Assembly (NCBI GenBank): GCA_963995525.1
Contig: OZ023210.1
Coordinates: 21,931,913-21,995,912 of the forward strand
Source of the DNA: Escarpia spicata
Lineage: Eukaryota; Annelida; Polychaeta; Sabellida; Siboglinidae
DNA length: 64,000 nucleotides
Direction of reading: 5' to 3'
The notes under the pieces were generated by a model. That model did no database searches. It saw nothing but the letters and a program-made list of their open reading frames with translations, and was not told the DNA's origin. The position numbers and the translations under genes are program-made. Position 1 is the first letter of the stretch; each line of letters opens with the position of its first letter. This document shows, in pieces, positions 10,955-22,750 of this stretch.

Positions 10955-12510
10955 GAAAGAAAGAAAATAAGGGCTATGGAGGATAATAAATCACCTGGAG
11001 TGAATGGGATTCCGCCCAAACTACTATTGGAAATTATAGAACAAATTAGCGTACCGCTTGCAACAGTTTTCAATTTGTCATTAGAAGAAGGAGTGGTTCC
11101 TTTAGAATGGAAAGAGGCAAACATTATACCGTTATTTAAAAAGGTTCGAGAAACAAGTCAGAGAACGATAGACCAGTGTGTTTAACATCAGTGATTTGCA
11201 AATTATTAGAAAGACTAATTAAAGATCACATGGTGGATTTTCTTATTAAACATAACTTGATAAACCCATCTCAACATGTTTTTTTTTAAGCGAGGTCATG
11301 CTTAACAAATACGTTATGTTTTTTGGAAGACATCACTAAGTGGGTAGATGAGGGATCACCAGTAGATATTGTCTACATAGATTTTCAAAAAGCAAAGTAC
11401 CACATCAGAGATTACTGCTTAAACTAAAGGCCCATGGCATAGGAAATGGTATAATAAACTGGATTAAAAAATGGCTGATTGACAGAAGACAACGTGTAGT
11501 AGTTGATGGGGAGGCTTCAAACTGGAAATCCGTATTGAGTGGGGTACCACAGGGATCAATACTATGACCTATATTATTCTTAATATATATCAACGATTTG
11601 GATGATGAAATAACAAGCAAGATGTTGAAATTTGCGGATGATACAAACATGTTTAGAAGGATTAAAAATGATGGAGATAGACAACATTTACAAGATGATC
11701 TTGACAAGTTGATCAAATGGTCTGAAAAGTGGCAAATGCTGTTAAATTTGGGGAAATGTAAATGCCACCACGCAGGACATGGGGGACGAAGAGGTAGAAT
11801 GTACAATGGAGGGGGGGTACTGTACTAAGTACTACTGTAAAAGAAAAGGACTTAGGGTTAACCATTAGTGCTGATATGAAGGTTTCAGAGCAGTGCGGAA
11901 TTGCAGCTTCAAAGGGAAATCAAATCCTTGGATTAATTAGGCGAAACATAACGTATAACGAAAAAGAGCTAATAATACCGCTGTACAAAACAATAGTTAG
12001 GCCTCATTTAGTATGTTGTATACAAATGTGGACACCATATCACAAGAAGGACATAGATATGTTAGAAAGAGTACAGAGGAGAGCAACTAAAATGATACAA
12101 AAACTGAGGGATCTTAGTTATGAAATACGCCTAAAAGAATGTGGTTTAACAACACTAGAAACCAGGAGATTGAGAGGAGATCAGATAGAAGTGTTTAAAA
12201 TATTGAATGGTTATGAAAATGTTGATAGAAATATTGTTTTCTCAATTAAGAAAGATAGAAGGACTAGAGGACATGAAGTTACATTAGTAAAGGAACAGTG
12301 AAGATTAGATATATGAAAGTTATCATTTTCACAAAGGAATGTAAATTAATGGAACATATTATCTGCTGATTGTGTGGGTGCTAGTAGCGTGAATGTTTTA
12401 AAATAAAATCCACATATACCTCAGAAGGGCGGGATAAATGTAGATAAAAGGGTTGGACTCTCGATAAGCCAAAGGGATTCCTTGTCCGCCTGCCACCTAG
12501 AGTAAATTCT
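10955..12510 (+). mobile_element. CR1-like LINE inserted in Gypsy element 2
   Basis: 5'-truncated non-LTR reverse transcriptase: NKSPGVNGIPPKLL (about 10984-11030), PLEWKEANIIPLFKK (about 11098-11143), LSGVPQGSIL near 11533-11566, FADDTNMFRR (about 11630-11665), and an intact C-terminal block 11876-12301. Several frame breaks occur (near 11150, 11290, 11390, 11567 and 11826). The 3' end is about 12510 after a conserved-looking tail. It separates the protease from the RT of Gypsy element 2 in the same orientation. Confidence 0.85.
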
Positions 12511-12539
12511 CTGGGTGGCAGTCTTGTTAAATCTTAGAT

Positions 12540-12902
12540 TTGTTCAACCGTCTCGGATTCACAGTCACAAGGAATGGCACAGCCAATTAGTCAGTTGACA
12601 TTGTTGCTGCCTTTCCCACAGTGTTCTACGGGTTTAGGAAAATGGCAAAGTTTGTACACCGCCCCCGAGTCAACCCCGAAATTAAACCTGTGTCACAAGG
12701 TTTACGTCGTCTTCCACTCTCAGTGCGTGACGAAGTGTCGCATGAACTTAAACGTCTACAAGACGATGGCATGATCGAACCAGTCAACTCATCACCCTGG
12801 ATTTCAAATCTTCTTGTCGCACGTAGGAAACCGGGTGAAATAAGACTGTGTGTTGACCTGAAAGCTGTAAACAAGGCCATCATTCCGGACACATATCCAT
12901 AG
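12540..12902 (+). pseudogene. Gypsy element 2 RT, N-terminal part
   Basis: Resumes the Gypsy frame: RLPLSVRDEVSHELKRLQDD (about 12709-12768), SSPWISNLLVARRKPGEIRL, then CVDLKAVNKAIIPDTYP to about 12900, where foreign sequence begins. The RT continues at about 16026. Confidence 0.8.
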
Positions 12903-12909
12903 TGGAGTC

Positions 12910-15900
12910 GCTTAAGTCCAATTTTTTGTTAAATCGTGACACGCTGGAACAGAGCACCAAATTTGGCACAGATGTACCTCAGGACCATACAAAACTTTTG
13001 AGGGGGGCTGCCCGATTTTAAAGGTCTAAGTCAAGGTCAGGTCAAAGAATACTAACATTAAAATATCATTTCTACTAATGTCCAATTTCTTGACATATAA
13101 ATAATATTTTTGAATGTTTTGAAACACTGCTTTATATTTTGAAAATACTCCTTTCCACAGGATGATTTAATAATTTGCATGAATTCAAAATGGCCGCCAA
13201 AGGAGCAAACGATTTTGAAGGCAAAGATCAAGGTCAAGACCAAAGATAAAACATGTGTTTATCAGGAATTTGCCTTTTCAAGCTTATATTCAACCCAGAA
13301 ACATGCTTATAAACCAACAAATGTAGCGTCTAGGAATCCACTTCTGTTATGAGAATGTCAAGTGTCTGCCATATTGCATTAAAAGATGGCCGCCATACTA
13401 ACAATGATTTCAGAATGATCCCTATGCTCGGCAACTAAATCTAGCATCTGCTACAGTAATACATGGACTTCTACTCCATGTAGTGCTGTCATCTGTCCAC
13501 TACCAGCTATACTAAGTGTTGTCACCTAGTGGATGTTAAAGGAGCAATACAAAATGGAGGACAGCTTGGTACACGATGCTAACGCCTAAAGTTATCACAT
13601 TCACTACATACAAGCAAGGTGTCTACATTTGTCTAGAAGATAACACTATTTATAGTATAACTATTATTTCATTCTTATATCATAGCTTTAGTGTTTGAGT
13701 GTTATAAAAGTTGTTTTAGTGTAATATTTACGATTATTGAATATCAAAAAACACGCTTCACGACAAATTAATGACACTGGACACCCGTGATTGTACGACC
13801 GCAATGGTAGTGCAAGCACTGCACTCAATGGAACGTTTGGGATGATATAGCAGTATTCCAAATACTCAAGGATGTGCTTGTTGAAAGGAAGACCTCCATC
13901 CACAAGGCCATCAAGAAAAAACAACTGCCCCTATTCAAGCGTCCTCACTCCACTACGACGAACTCGCAGGCGAAACAACAATTCCAACAAATGAAGAGTG
14001 ACTGCAATCTCTTCAGCCAGCTGTTCATCGCTGCAAAAGTCCCTAACACCAAACAGGAGTAGTTTTTAGCACATGGAAACCACCCGTTTTGTGGCCGTCA
14101 GCATTGTCCCTGCATGGGAAACTTCGACTAACAAGCACCAAATATGAGCTGTTGCATTGCATTGAACCAAATGTCCAGCAAGAGGCACCCTCTCATTTTG
14201 ATGCCAAAGTGGTTGATGGTGCTGCGATAATGCACGCCCTACCACTAGAAAACACATCGACGTTCGGTGAATACAGTGACATTATCGTCATTCCATTGAC
14301 TGGAAGACAACTTCAGGGCTGCTCTAGGGTTGACATCGTCTGGGATACATACCGACATGACAGTTTGAAAGCCACAAGTCGAGAAAAACGAGGGAAAGGC
14401 GTCCGCAGAAAGGTGTCCCGCGATGCCAAATTGCCAGTGTACTTTGGGGGCTTCTTACAGGATGCCACAAACAAGGAAGAGCTCTTCAAACTTCTGACGG
14501 ATGATGTAGTGAAACATGAGTTGACTACCCACAAACTAACCATGTTTATATTACCAGTGGTTCAAGTGTAAAGTCGAATCGCGCTGACATATCAATGTCG
14601 GCGAATGACCACGATGAGGCAGACATGAAGACACGAAGAGAATATGTCTACATGTAGACTATGCGCTAAAAGAGGGGGCACCTACTGTTCTTGTCAGAAC
14701 CGTAGACACCGATGTAGTTGTTATTTTGGTGGGAGTCTTTCACGATCTTGTCCAGCACAATCCAGGAATGCAGTTGTGGGTTGGTGTTGGTACTGGAAAG
14801 CACTTCCGCTACTACCACATCAATTCAATCTGCCAAGAACTTGGGGAGGAAAAAGCTCATGCTTTGTCGTTTTTTCACACCTTCTCAGGTTCTGATGCAA
14901 CATCTCAGTTCAGCGGTAAAGGCAAGAAGTCAGCTTGGAAGGCATGGAAAGCATACCCGACAGCCACAGCTGGGTTCACCATCGCGTCTCAGACTGGATT
15001 TGTTCCTTGTTCAAGTTGATTGAGCGTTTTATATGTATAATGTGCGACAGCACTACATCGCATGTGGAGGTGAACGACCTTCGATACGAGCCGTTCCCAA
15101 GGAGGGTAAAGATGTTGGAGAAGCTTCCTCCAACCGAGAGTGCACTGCTTCAACACACAAACCGATGCCTATACCAAGCCAGTATCTGGAGAAATAGTCT
15201 GAAGCATATCATAGCTGCACCCAACCCTGAAGGCTTTGGGTGGACAAGAGGAGACACCGGATGGCGTCCAGTCTGGACAACACTACCAGCTGCTGCTGTT
15301 GGCTGTAGAGAACTGACCAAGTCTGGTTGCAAGGCTGAATCCACTTGTGCGTAGGAATGCAAATGCAACAACGCCGGGTTCACGTGCACAGCACTCTGTC
15401 TCTGCCGTGGACTTTGTGAAGGTTAAGAACAAGCTCGTGTCAGCGGCATGTGAGGAATTAGTTAGTATTGTCAGGAGATATTATTTAATTAGTTAGTTAA
15501 TTAATTAAGTAAATGCCACTGCCTCTATTAATGTACATGTGCACCTCGTATCAGTGTTCCATGTTGTATTACATGCGTGCAGCTGAATGTCTCATTTGAA
15601 ATTATTATCGTGTTAATCTGACGGTAGATATAACAAACACGTTTGATCTTTGGACACCAGTTGTCGAATTTCAAGTGATAATGATTTATTGCACTGCTTA
15701 AATAAATAATAGTTATTGTACCAATAGTAGCCGAGTATGTTCTGGATAAGCAAGTTTAAAACATATATTTAGTTTACCTTTATATGAAAATTATATATAA
15801 AACTGCCAGTAAAAGTAATTAGTTTAGCGCACCATAGCAGCCATTTGGGATTTATGCAAATTTGAGTATACGACGGGAAATAGATTTAGGCAAACATACT

Positions 15901-16024
15901 GTAACCTTCCGAAACACAAATAAATATTGTTTGAGTGTTTCTATATGGTAGAAATGGAATTACGACATAATTTGAATTTTGACCTTCATTTGACCTTGAC
16001 ATTGGCCTTCAAAACCGGGCAGCC
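12910..16024. mobile_element. Inverted-repeat DNA transposon inserted in Gypsy element 2
   Basis: The sequence from 13006 (GGCTGCCCGATTTTAAAGGTC) matches the reverse complement of the sequence ending at 16024 (GGCTGCCCGGTTTTGAAGGCC) and remains similar for about 60-100 bases inward. These are subterminal inverted repeats around about 3 kb. On the left a further ~95 bases lead to a TTAA at 12912-12915; on the right the matching outer part is missing, so the right terminus is truncated. TTAA would suit Kolobok or piggyBac groups, but with only one end this is inference. It carries a decayed CXC-tail gene. Confidence 0.6.
13862..15430 (+). pseudogene. Decayed CXC-tail protein, dispersed invertebrate family
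   Basis: Frames from 13874 to about 15430 form one degenerate intronless gene. Ordered blocks include DCNLFSQLFIAAKVPN (about 14001-14047), VVDGAAIMH, RVDIVWDTYRHDSLK (about 14330-14370), REKRGKGVRRKVS, NKEELFKLL, then in other frames a FHTFSGSDATSQFSGKGKK block (about 14871-14930) and WRPVWTTLPAA, CRELTKSGC and a broken Cys-rich end (to about 15425) like a tesmin/TSO1 CXC tail. I recognise the block order as an uncharacterised family common in marine animals. At least four frame breaks and a stop at 14060-14062 make it dead. It sits inside an inverted-repeat element. Confidence 0.6.
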
Positions 16025-16025
16025 G

Positions 16026-17211
16026 AGTTTCACCACTCAACAGTCTTCACCAAGCTGGACATGAGACGAAGCTATCTGCAGGTTCCCATGGCTGAAGATA
16101 GAACGTACTTGACAGCATTCATCACACATGAGGGAGTTTTCCAGTACTGTGGGATGCCGTGTTGACTTAGTTCAGCACCTAGTGCCTTCCAGAAAATTGT
16201 GTCTTCTGTACTGAAGGGGGTAGATGGCTGCATCAACCTCCTGGACGACATTGTCATCCATGGACACACACATGAACATCATGACACGACTGCAGCTAGT
16301 GCTTAACAGGATTCACATCACACTTAATCGCGAGAAGTGTCAGTTTGCCAGGACGGAAATCGACTTCCTGGGATAACATGTGTCCTCCAAGGATGTCCTA
16401 CCACTGCATTACAACGTGAAAGCAATTGAGGATCTACCAGAACCGACCAATGTTGAAGAAGTTGCTATCTTTCTGGGCACGACGAATTTCTATCTGAAAT
16501 TTGTCACACACTACTCGGAAACTGCTGAGCCACTTAGACAATTACTACGCAAAGACACTCAGTGGGAATGTACAGCCAAGCAAGACCAATCCTTCCGCGA
16601 CTTGAATCAGAAAATTGCATGTGCTTCAACGATCGTGACGACGAGTGCTACAGGAATCGCTCTTGGTGCGGTATTATTGCAAGTGTTAAATGACAAATAG
16701 AGGCCAGTCGCGTATGCATCCAAGACGCTTTCAGCAACAAAACAGAAGTACTCTACAGGAGAACGTGAAGCACTGGGAAGTATCTTCGCGTGCGAACACT
16801 GGCGTATGTTTCTCGTCGGTAGAAAATTCACGCTGAAGACGGACCACTAGGCACTCACAAATCTGTTAGCAACTTCCGGTTCGGGTCACAGGCCATTGCG
16901 AATCTACCGATGGTCTGATCGCCTACACCAGTATGACTTTGACATTCGGTACACTGCTGGTTCCAAGATCCAGGTAGCAGATATGCTCAGCAGGCTGGTC
17001 AAAGAAGAACGGTGTGAATCGACGACAGACGCCTGTGTCATGGAAATTGACTTGGACAACCTCGTTACTGCAGCCGAGTTGAAAAACGCTTCTTCCGAAG
17101 ATGCCACTTTGACGCAGGTCCATCACTTCGTACATAATGGTTGGCCCAGACACCCACCCCTTGACATAGAAGCCTACTTTCGACTCAAAGACGAGCTATC
17201 CGTGTTCAACG

Positions 17212-17212
<1 letters not shown>
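16026..17212 (+). pseudogene. Gypsy element 2 RT C-terminus and RNase H
   Basis: Reads STVFTKLDMRRSYLQVPMAE, a stop (about 16162), then SAPSAFQKIV and LLDDIVIHG (catalytic LLDD about 16240-16250). After a shift come the connection region (16380-16700), a stop at 16698-16700, RPVAYASKTLSATKQKYSTG, a stop at 16848-16850, and the RNase H/integrase linker from 16896. Frame breaks and stops throughout show a long-dead copy. Confidence 0.8.
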
Positions 17213-17307
<95 letters not shown>

Positions 17308-17312
17308 TGTGT
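17213..17312. repeat. (TG)n microsatellite within integrase
   Basis: About 100 bases of TG repeats with one interruption at 17300/17301. They lie between integrase residues SVFNDVC and the following HVAHV/RGTRVVIP sequence, so the repeat grew inside what was coding sequence. Confidence 0.95.
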
Positions 17313-18390
17313 CACGTGGCACACGTGTTGTAATCCCTACCACACATCAGGACAAAGTACTGAAAATGGCCCACGAAGGTCATCCCGGGATCGTGCGAAC
17401 TAAGCAACGCTATCGCGAATCGGTATGGTGGCCCGCCATCGATCGACACATCGAAGATCTCAACAGAGATTGTGAATCATGCTCGGTGCGTGAGAAATCA
17501 ACTAAACCTACACAGCCACCGATTCAGCGCACAACATGGCCGGAGAAACCATGGCAGCGAATACAAGTCGACATATTCGGCGAGGTGCAGGCGTACGTCA
17601 CTGCCAACGATTTCTGGTTGTCATACAGGACCAACATACTAAATGGCCGGAAATAGCCGCAACCAATACGGTGACGTCTTCCGCCATCATCCACATCTTG
17701 AAAGACATGTTTGCTCGTTGGAGAATACCGGAAGTTCTCCAAAGCGACAACGGACTACAGTTCGTGTCGTATAGTTTGAAACATTTCTGCAGAAACTTGG
17801 TATCGAGCATCGTCGCAGTGCGCTGTACAACCCACTGTGCAACGGAGGTGTGGAGAGACTAAATCACGTCAGCAAACAGTCTCGCCGCTCAACTTGTGGA
17901 GGGAAAAACGTCCGCAGATGCAGTACGAACAGTCTTGCAAACGTACCGATCGACACCACATGCGTTGACACAGCGTACTCCAGCAGAGTTGATGCTAGGT
18001 CGTAAACCACGGTTTCCTCTTAAAAACCTGAAACCACCTCAGGCATCTCCACCGAACATTTCTGTGTTAGCTGAATCGCTCGCAAGGAAGCAAGAACGAA
18101 TCAAAGAGTACACCGACAAACGATGTTGTTCGCGAAATACGATGATGAAACCTGGAGACTGGATCAGAACGAAACGACCTATCCGGAAACACAAGCTGGC
18201 ATCGTCATTGTCGAACCCGAAGCGTATCGCCGCTAAAGCTGGTCCCAATACGTTCGTGCTTGAAGACGGGTTGCGCTGGAACTCACGGCGTTGTGTTCGA
18301 TCGCGACAACCAGGAAATCAACAGCTATCGTTAGGCGCCCACCTTGATGACCTTGACATCGGAGGTCTGCCTGCTCAACAACCCGGTTAG
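17313..18390 (+). pseudogene. Gypsy element 2 integrase remnant
   Basis: In successive frames: HEGHPGIVRTKQRYRESVWW (HHCC domain, about 17370-17430), RIQVDIFGEV (first Asp of the DDE core), WRIPEVLQSDNG (second Asp, about 17720-17755), a region where the Glu motif is disrupted near 17830-17870, then YRSTPHALTQRTPAELMLGR (about 17944-18003) and a C-terminal tail to TAG at 18388-18390. Confidence 0.8.
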
Positions 18391-18609
18391 AGACAATACC
18401 AACAGCCCAGGCGAAACAGACGTCCACCGCGGTGCCTGCGAGACTACCTGACGAACTAGTGAACGTTTGTTGTGACATTAGTCAGCTGTTAAATTAGCAC
18501 TTTAACAGCTTTAAATATCAGTGACTACACTGGTAATTTGAACGTTTTGTGTGCGCCTCTCTATTGTTCGATTTCGGAACAGTAATCTTTACAGGGGGGG
18601 GGAATAGTT

Positions 18610-18772
18610 TGTGTTATGTTACTTTAATACTGTGCCTTTAATGTACTTGATCAGCTGACGTCAGCCTCGTTCCGGGGTGAAACGTGGCTCCGCCATGATG
18701 CTGTATTACAACCTGTTCAACGTTACGATAGTCTGGTGTTGTTTGTGATATTTCCGTGTTATCGACATAACA
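18610..18772 (+). repeat. 3' LTR of Gypsy element 2
   Basis: 163 bp, TGTGTTATG to GACATAACA, diverged from the 5' LTR by substitutions plus small indels. The downstream five bases do not match the upstream flank. Confidence 0.85.
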
Positions 18773-19489
18773 GTGTTGACCATGCTCGGATAGAAATTGC
18801 ATGTTTCCGCCTCAGGCATGCGCAAAAAGAAACGTGTTCAAGAAATAAGGGACTTTCATCACTTCTAACAATTCGTAGGTTAACATCGGCGGATCCAGGT
18901 GAGCCTGGGGGCACCTGCCCCCTAGACTTTTGGAATTTGGCGTGCTCTAGACCTTTTGTGAATGGGCCTGCGTGACCGTGGCCCCCAGACCTTTGGAATG
19001 CACCCCCGTTCAGCCCCCTTCCCCGTCAACGAAGAAGCTGAACTTACGGCGGCGCGGTAGCGAACAATTGTTCTAGACCATTTTGGTTCGGCCCGCCAGT
19101 GGAGGTTTTTGTGCCACCCCTCCCCCTACACTACCCTCTCTGGATCCGCTCCTGGTATATTACGCACCTTTTGTTGCTGCTACTCAATTTTATAATCGGT
19201 TCAACAACTGTTGTACCGGTCAAATCAACAAGCGACTCGAGTTTTGTTGAGTTGCGTGCTATCGTACATTGCACGACTGAACAGCTTTTAGTCGATCAAA
19301 CACATAACTCGCAACAAATGTTTAACAGTGTACGGCCAGCATTACATGCACACCGAGAAAATACTCGCCCAGTCCATTGTGACAACTTCCAGAATGTTCC
19401 GTCCCAACAGATTTAGCCGGTCACCCTGCACTGCCAGCTAGGTATCACTGTTGTTTGCCCACTTTACGTAATCTTAAGCTCGATCTTGC
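18773..19489. other. Intergenic stretch with GGATCCAGG-type repeat
   Basis: No coding signal. Around 18890-19160 there is a C/G-rich stretch with repeated runs of GGGGGCAC, CCCCCAGACC and CTGGATCCGCTCCTGG character. This looks like a decayed dispersed repeat, but I cannot place it in a family. Confidence 0.35.
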
Positions 19490-19521
19490 CCATGATCATC
19501 ACCAGCCGGTGATGATCATGG
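19490..19521. repeat. Perfect 14-bp hairpin palindrome
   Basis: CCATGATCATCACC (19490-19503) and its exact reverse complement (19508-19521) flank the four bases AGCC. It lies shortly before a LINE fragment. No run of T follows, so it is not a terminator in any usual sense. Confidence 0.9.
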
Positions 19522-19659
19522 TTCTAAACAATCTAGAATGTTCATTTACTGATGATCGACAACGACAACTATTATTATAATAAAATCCGCAAAAACTTCA
19601 GTACACTCCACCATGGAAAATATTTACTACAGATCAACAATCAGATGGCGCGCAGGTGT

Positions 19660-20760
19660 TGCAGACGATGGCACCCAAGAAATACCCTTGACCACGATAT
19701 TCTGCTGCGTCGCCTGCACTGCTATGGCATAGGAGGCGAATCACATGATTGGCCTTCAACGTCCAACCTTCAGGGCCGAACGTCTGTGGTGCGGGTCAAG
19801 AAAGAAGTCTCGGAGAGAAGTGTCATGAAGACCGGTGTTCCACAGGGGTCTGTTCTCGGACCAATATTGTTTAATGTGTACGTTGCACCACTAGCGAGGC
19901 TTCTCCAACAACACGGTATACAACACCATCCGTATGCTGACGACACGCAGCTGTACGTCGACTTCCCGTCAACGGAACAGGCAGATGCGCTCGCGCATAT
20001 GGAGGCCTGTATGCCGTCGTCAAAGATCTGGATTTTTCGTTATCGACACCGATCTCACGATGGCGGCCCAAGTCGCAAATGCATGCCGGAATGCGTATTA
20101 CCCACCTGTACAGAATTTCGCGGATACGACCGGAACAACTGAATGTCAAGTGCATTCGCTGGTGACGTCCATAATCAACTAGGGAAATGCAATGTTGTAC
20201 GGAGTGTCAGACTCCACCGCCTTGAAATGGTCCAACATGAGGCGCGGTGACTGGCAAAGTATCACAGCGGCATTGAGATGCTTGCACTGGTTGCCGGTTA
20301 AGTGGCGCATCCAGTATAAAATCCTCGTACTTGTATTTCGCGCTGTTCACGACCGGACGTCGGCTTACCTCGTCTCACTCATCACGCCGTACGTTCCGGG
20401 CCGCGCCCTGCGATCTGCCGATGGCGCGCTACTCACCGTTCCGCGCCACAACGTCGAGCGATAGGCCGCCGGTCGTTCTCTTGCGCCGGACCGACGCTCT
20501 GGAACGCGCTGCCTGAGGATCTGCGTTTCATCGAGTCTGCGAACACTTTTAAGGCGCGTCTTAAAACATATTATTTTAAACTTGCTTTCCACGTCTACTT
20601 TTATGTGACATCATCATATCAGTTTTATGTGAGATCATCATATCAGCTTTATGTGACATCATCATATGATTATATTTATTAGTATAATAGTTTAGTTGTC
20701 TACTATTAAACTAGTATACTATCTTAATAATTATGTAATAATAATAAACTTTACACTAGT
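19660..20760 (+). mobile_element. CR1-like LINE, family A, 5'-truncated
   Basis: Reads LDHDILLRRLHCYGIGG (about 19687-19737), TGVPQGSVLGPILFNVYV (about 19832-19885) and YADDTQLYVDFP with an intact YADD. After a frame shift and an internal deletion around 20000-20190, it gives SITAALRCLHWLPV (about 20260-20300) and a C-terminus near 20570. It shares motifs and block order with the minus-strand copy at 6233-7519. Confidence 0.85.
20598..20668. repeat. 24-bp tandem repeat, about 3 copies
   Basis: Three near-identical units beginning TTTATGTGACATCATCATAT lie in the 3' tail of the LINE fragment. Confidence 0.85.
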
Positions 20761-20946
20761 CAAATTATGCAACGACATAGAAAGATGGCCTTAAAACATC
20801 ATGTTACACATTTACATATTGAAAGCAAGTTTGGAATGGTGTGTTTTGAGGGGTGTTTTGAAAGGGTCCAGTGAGGTGATCAGCCGCAATTCCTCCGGCA
20901 GGGCATTCCATAGAAGTGGTCCGGCTCGAGAGAGAGAGAGATTGCC
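20761..20946 (-). mobile_element. LINE 3' end fragment, tail-to-tail with its neighbour
   Basis: The minus strand reads RAGPLLWNALPEELRLITS followed by DPFKTPLK and HHSKLAFN, the usual C-terminal block of CR1-type reverse transcriptases. It abuts the plus-strand LINE tail at about 20760, so two 3' ends face each other. Confidence 0.7.
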
Positions 20947-20947
20947 G

Positions 20948-21960
20948 GCCATAATTTACATAAATGATTTACCAAAGTCAAGTGAAATATTTAAATACGT
21001 AATATATTCGGATGATACAACTTTATTTACAACAATCCAATATTTAAACATATGTCCAAAAGACATCGAACAACATTTAAATACATAATTAAACAAGGTA
21101 AATGAATGGCTGAAAATAAATAAACTGTCTTTAAATACAAAGAAATCCAAGTATATAATACACAAACAAGTTAACTATTTCCTGCTTAAGATCTTCTTGG
21201 AGTGACTTTGCAAGAAAACCTAAGCTGGGACATTCATATTAAAAATATTTCAGTCAAATGTTCTAAATTTATAGGTATATTAAACAAATTAAAACGATAT
21301 TTTGCCAGGAAATATAAATGTTACTTTGTATAGCTCATTAATATTACCATACAATAATTATGGCCTAATGATATGGGGTTTTAAATGTAACAGAATCATC
21401 AAACTACAAAAAAGCGATTAGAATAATATGCTTAGCTAAACATAATGCACATATTGAGCCGCTGTTTAAGAAACTAAACATACTTAATGTAACAGATTTG
21501 CTACATTTACAGGAATTGAAATTATATTATAAATATGTGTGTATGACATTATCAGCATATTTGCAAAACTTACCATTTACGTTAATTAAAATGTTCACAT
21601 CATTAATACACGGATACATGACAACATCTATACAAATAGAGCAAAACATGACTTTGCCAAACGATGCATTAGGTTTGATATTCCATTACTAATAAACAAT
21701 ACTGCACTTCACATAAGGAACAACATTTTAACACATAGCTTACAAGGTTTTATGCCAAAATATGTTTTCTACAAAATTACAGAATACAGTGCTCTTTACC
21801 AAATTTTTATATATGTGGACATTCTGAATAATCAACAAAAAATCATAACTTGTTTTAATTGTATTACTTCTGTTAATGTATGTACACAGTGTACTGTTAT
21901 TAATATGTCTGATGTAGTTGTAACGATCTGCTAGTTATCAAATTAACAAAACTTTTAATA
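20948..21960 (+). mobile_element. Jockey/CR1-group LINE fragment
   Basis: Reads IIYINDLPKSSEIFKYVIYS, then DDTTLF (Ser replaces Ala in the usual ADD) and WLKINKLSLNTKKSKYII in another frame, then stops and shifts. The 3' part to about 21960 holds only short ORFs. It is a different family from the preceding fragments, and AT-rich. Confidence 0.65.
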
Positions 21961-22389
21961 TTTTTTTGAGATTTTGACATCAATTATTGGTAATATAATT
22001 CAAATACTTATGCAACCGTTACTGCTTTAGAAAGTATGCACTTGTGTTGTTATTATTTCATCGAAAGTGTTTAAGTAAGCCAAACACACTTTGTTGAAAA
22101 TTACTAAATCGGGTGGCTGCTACGAGAGCGACCAATAATGGTCTTAGTGGCAGTCTCCCTGACCCCTGTTTTTTTTTATCTACAGCAACCTGGTAGTTCA
22201 TGGTCAGGATGTTGCTAATTGATTATATCATACATTGATTGTTTCTAATGTTATGTTATATATTCTACTTAATAATACATGTACGTACTACTTGTTATTT
22301 TAACACATATTCAGTATTTAATAATTGAGCTGTAGGTAATTCTGGTTTTTGAAAATTGTACCGTTTTATTTTTATATGTGGGTCAAATA

Positions 22390-22750
22390 AACACTTCCGA
22401 TTCCGTACCGGGTTGAACTGTCAGAGGAGCACGACCTGCGGATCGTGGCGACCGGCGTGGCACGTAGGGAGTTGTCAGTGACGCGGGGTAGGCGGGCGTT
22501 GAAGACAAGGATCACTATTTTATACTCAGTGTGCCGCTTCACCGGTGGCCAGTGAGGAGATTTAAGTCCTGCGGTGATGCTCCGATGTCGGTCGCTACGC
22601 TGGATCTGTGGAGCTACTCTGACAACGGAGTGCTTGACCATCTCCGGGCAATGCATCAGGCACTCACTGATACCGTGGTGGCACCGCGTTGCCGTGGTCT
22701 ATTCTTGGCGTCACGAGCGAGGGCAGTAGAGTCTTACACGTCGTAATTGT
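22390..22750 (-). mobile_element. CR1-like LINE fragment, strongly decayed
   Basis: The minus strand reads QIQRSDRHRSITAGLKSPHW and PVKRHTEYKIVILVFNA, equivalent to the ITAALRxLHWLPV region of the better copies. No other parts are recognisable. Confidence 0.65.

Larger units (their letters stand above)
9691..18772 (+). mobile_element. Old Gypsy LTR element 2 with nested insertions
   Basis: The terminal repeats (9691-9845 and 18610-18772) enclose gag, protease, reverse transcriptase, RNase H and integrase remnants in Gypsy order. Two foreign blocks split it: a CR1-like LINE (about 10955-12510, between protease and RT) and an inverted-repeat DNA transposon (about 12910-16024, inside RT). Removing them would leave about 4.4 kb, near the size of Gypsy element 1. 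The LTRs carry many substitutions and indels, and no clear target duplication remains, so this is far older than element 1. A tract of eight G's ending GAATAG just before the 3' LTR may be the purine primer. Confidence 0.85.

Noticed and set aside
18601..18610. Target duplication for Gypsy element 2
   Set aside because: The five bases beside the two LTRs (TTTGT and GTGTT) do not match convincingly, so none is claimed.
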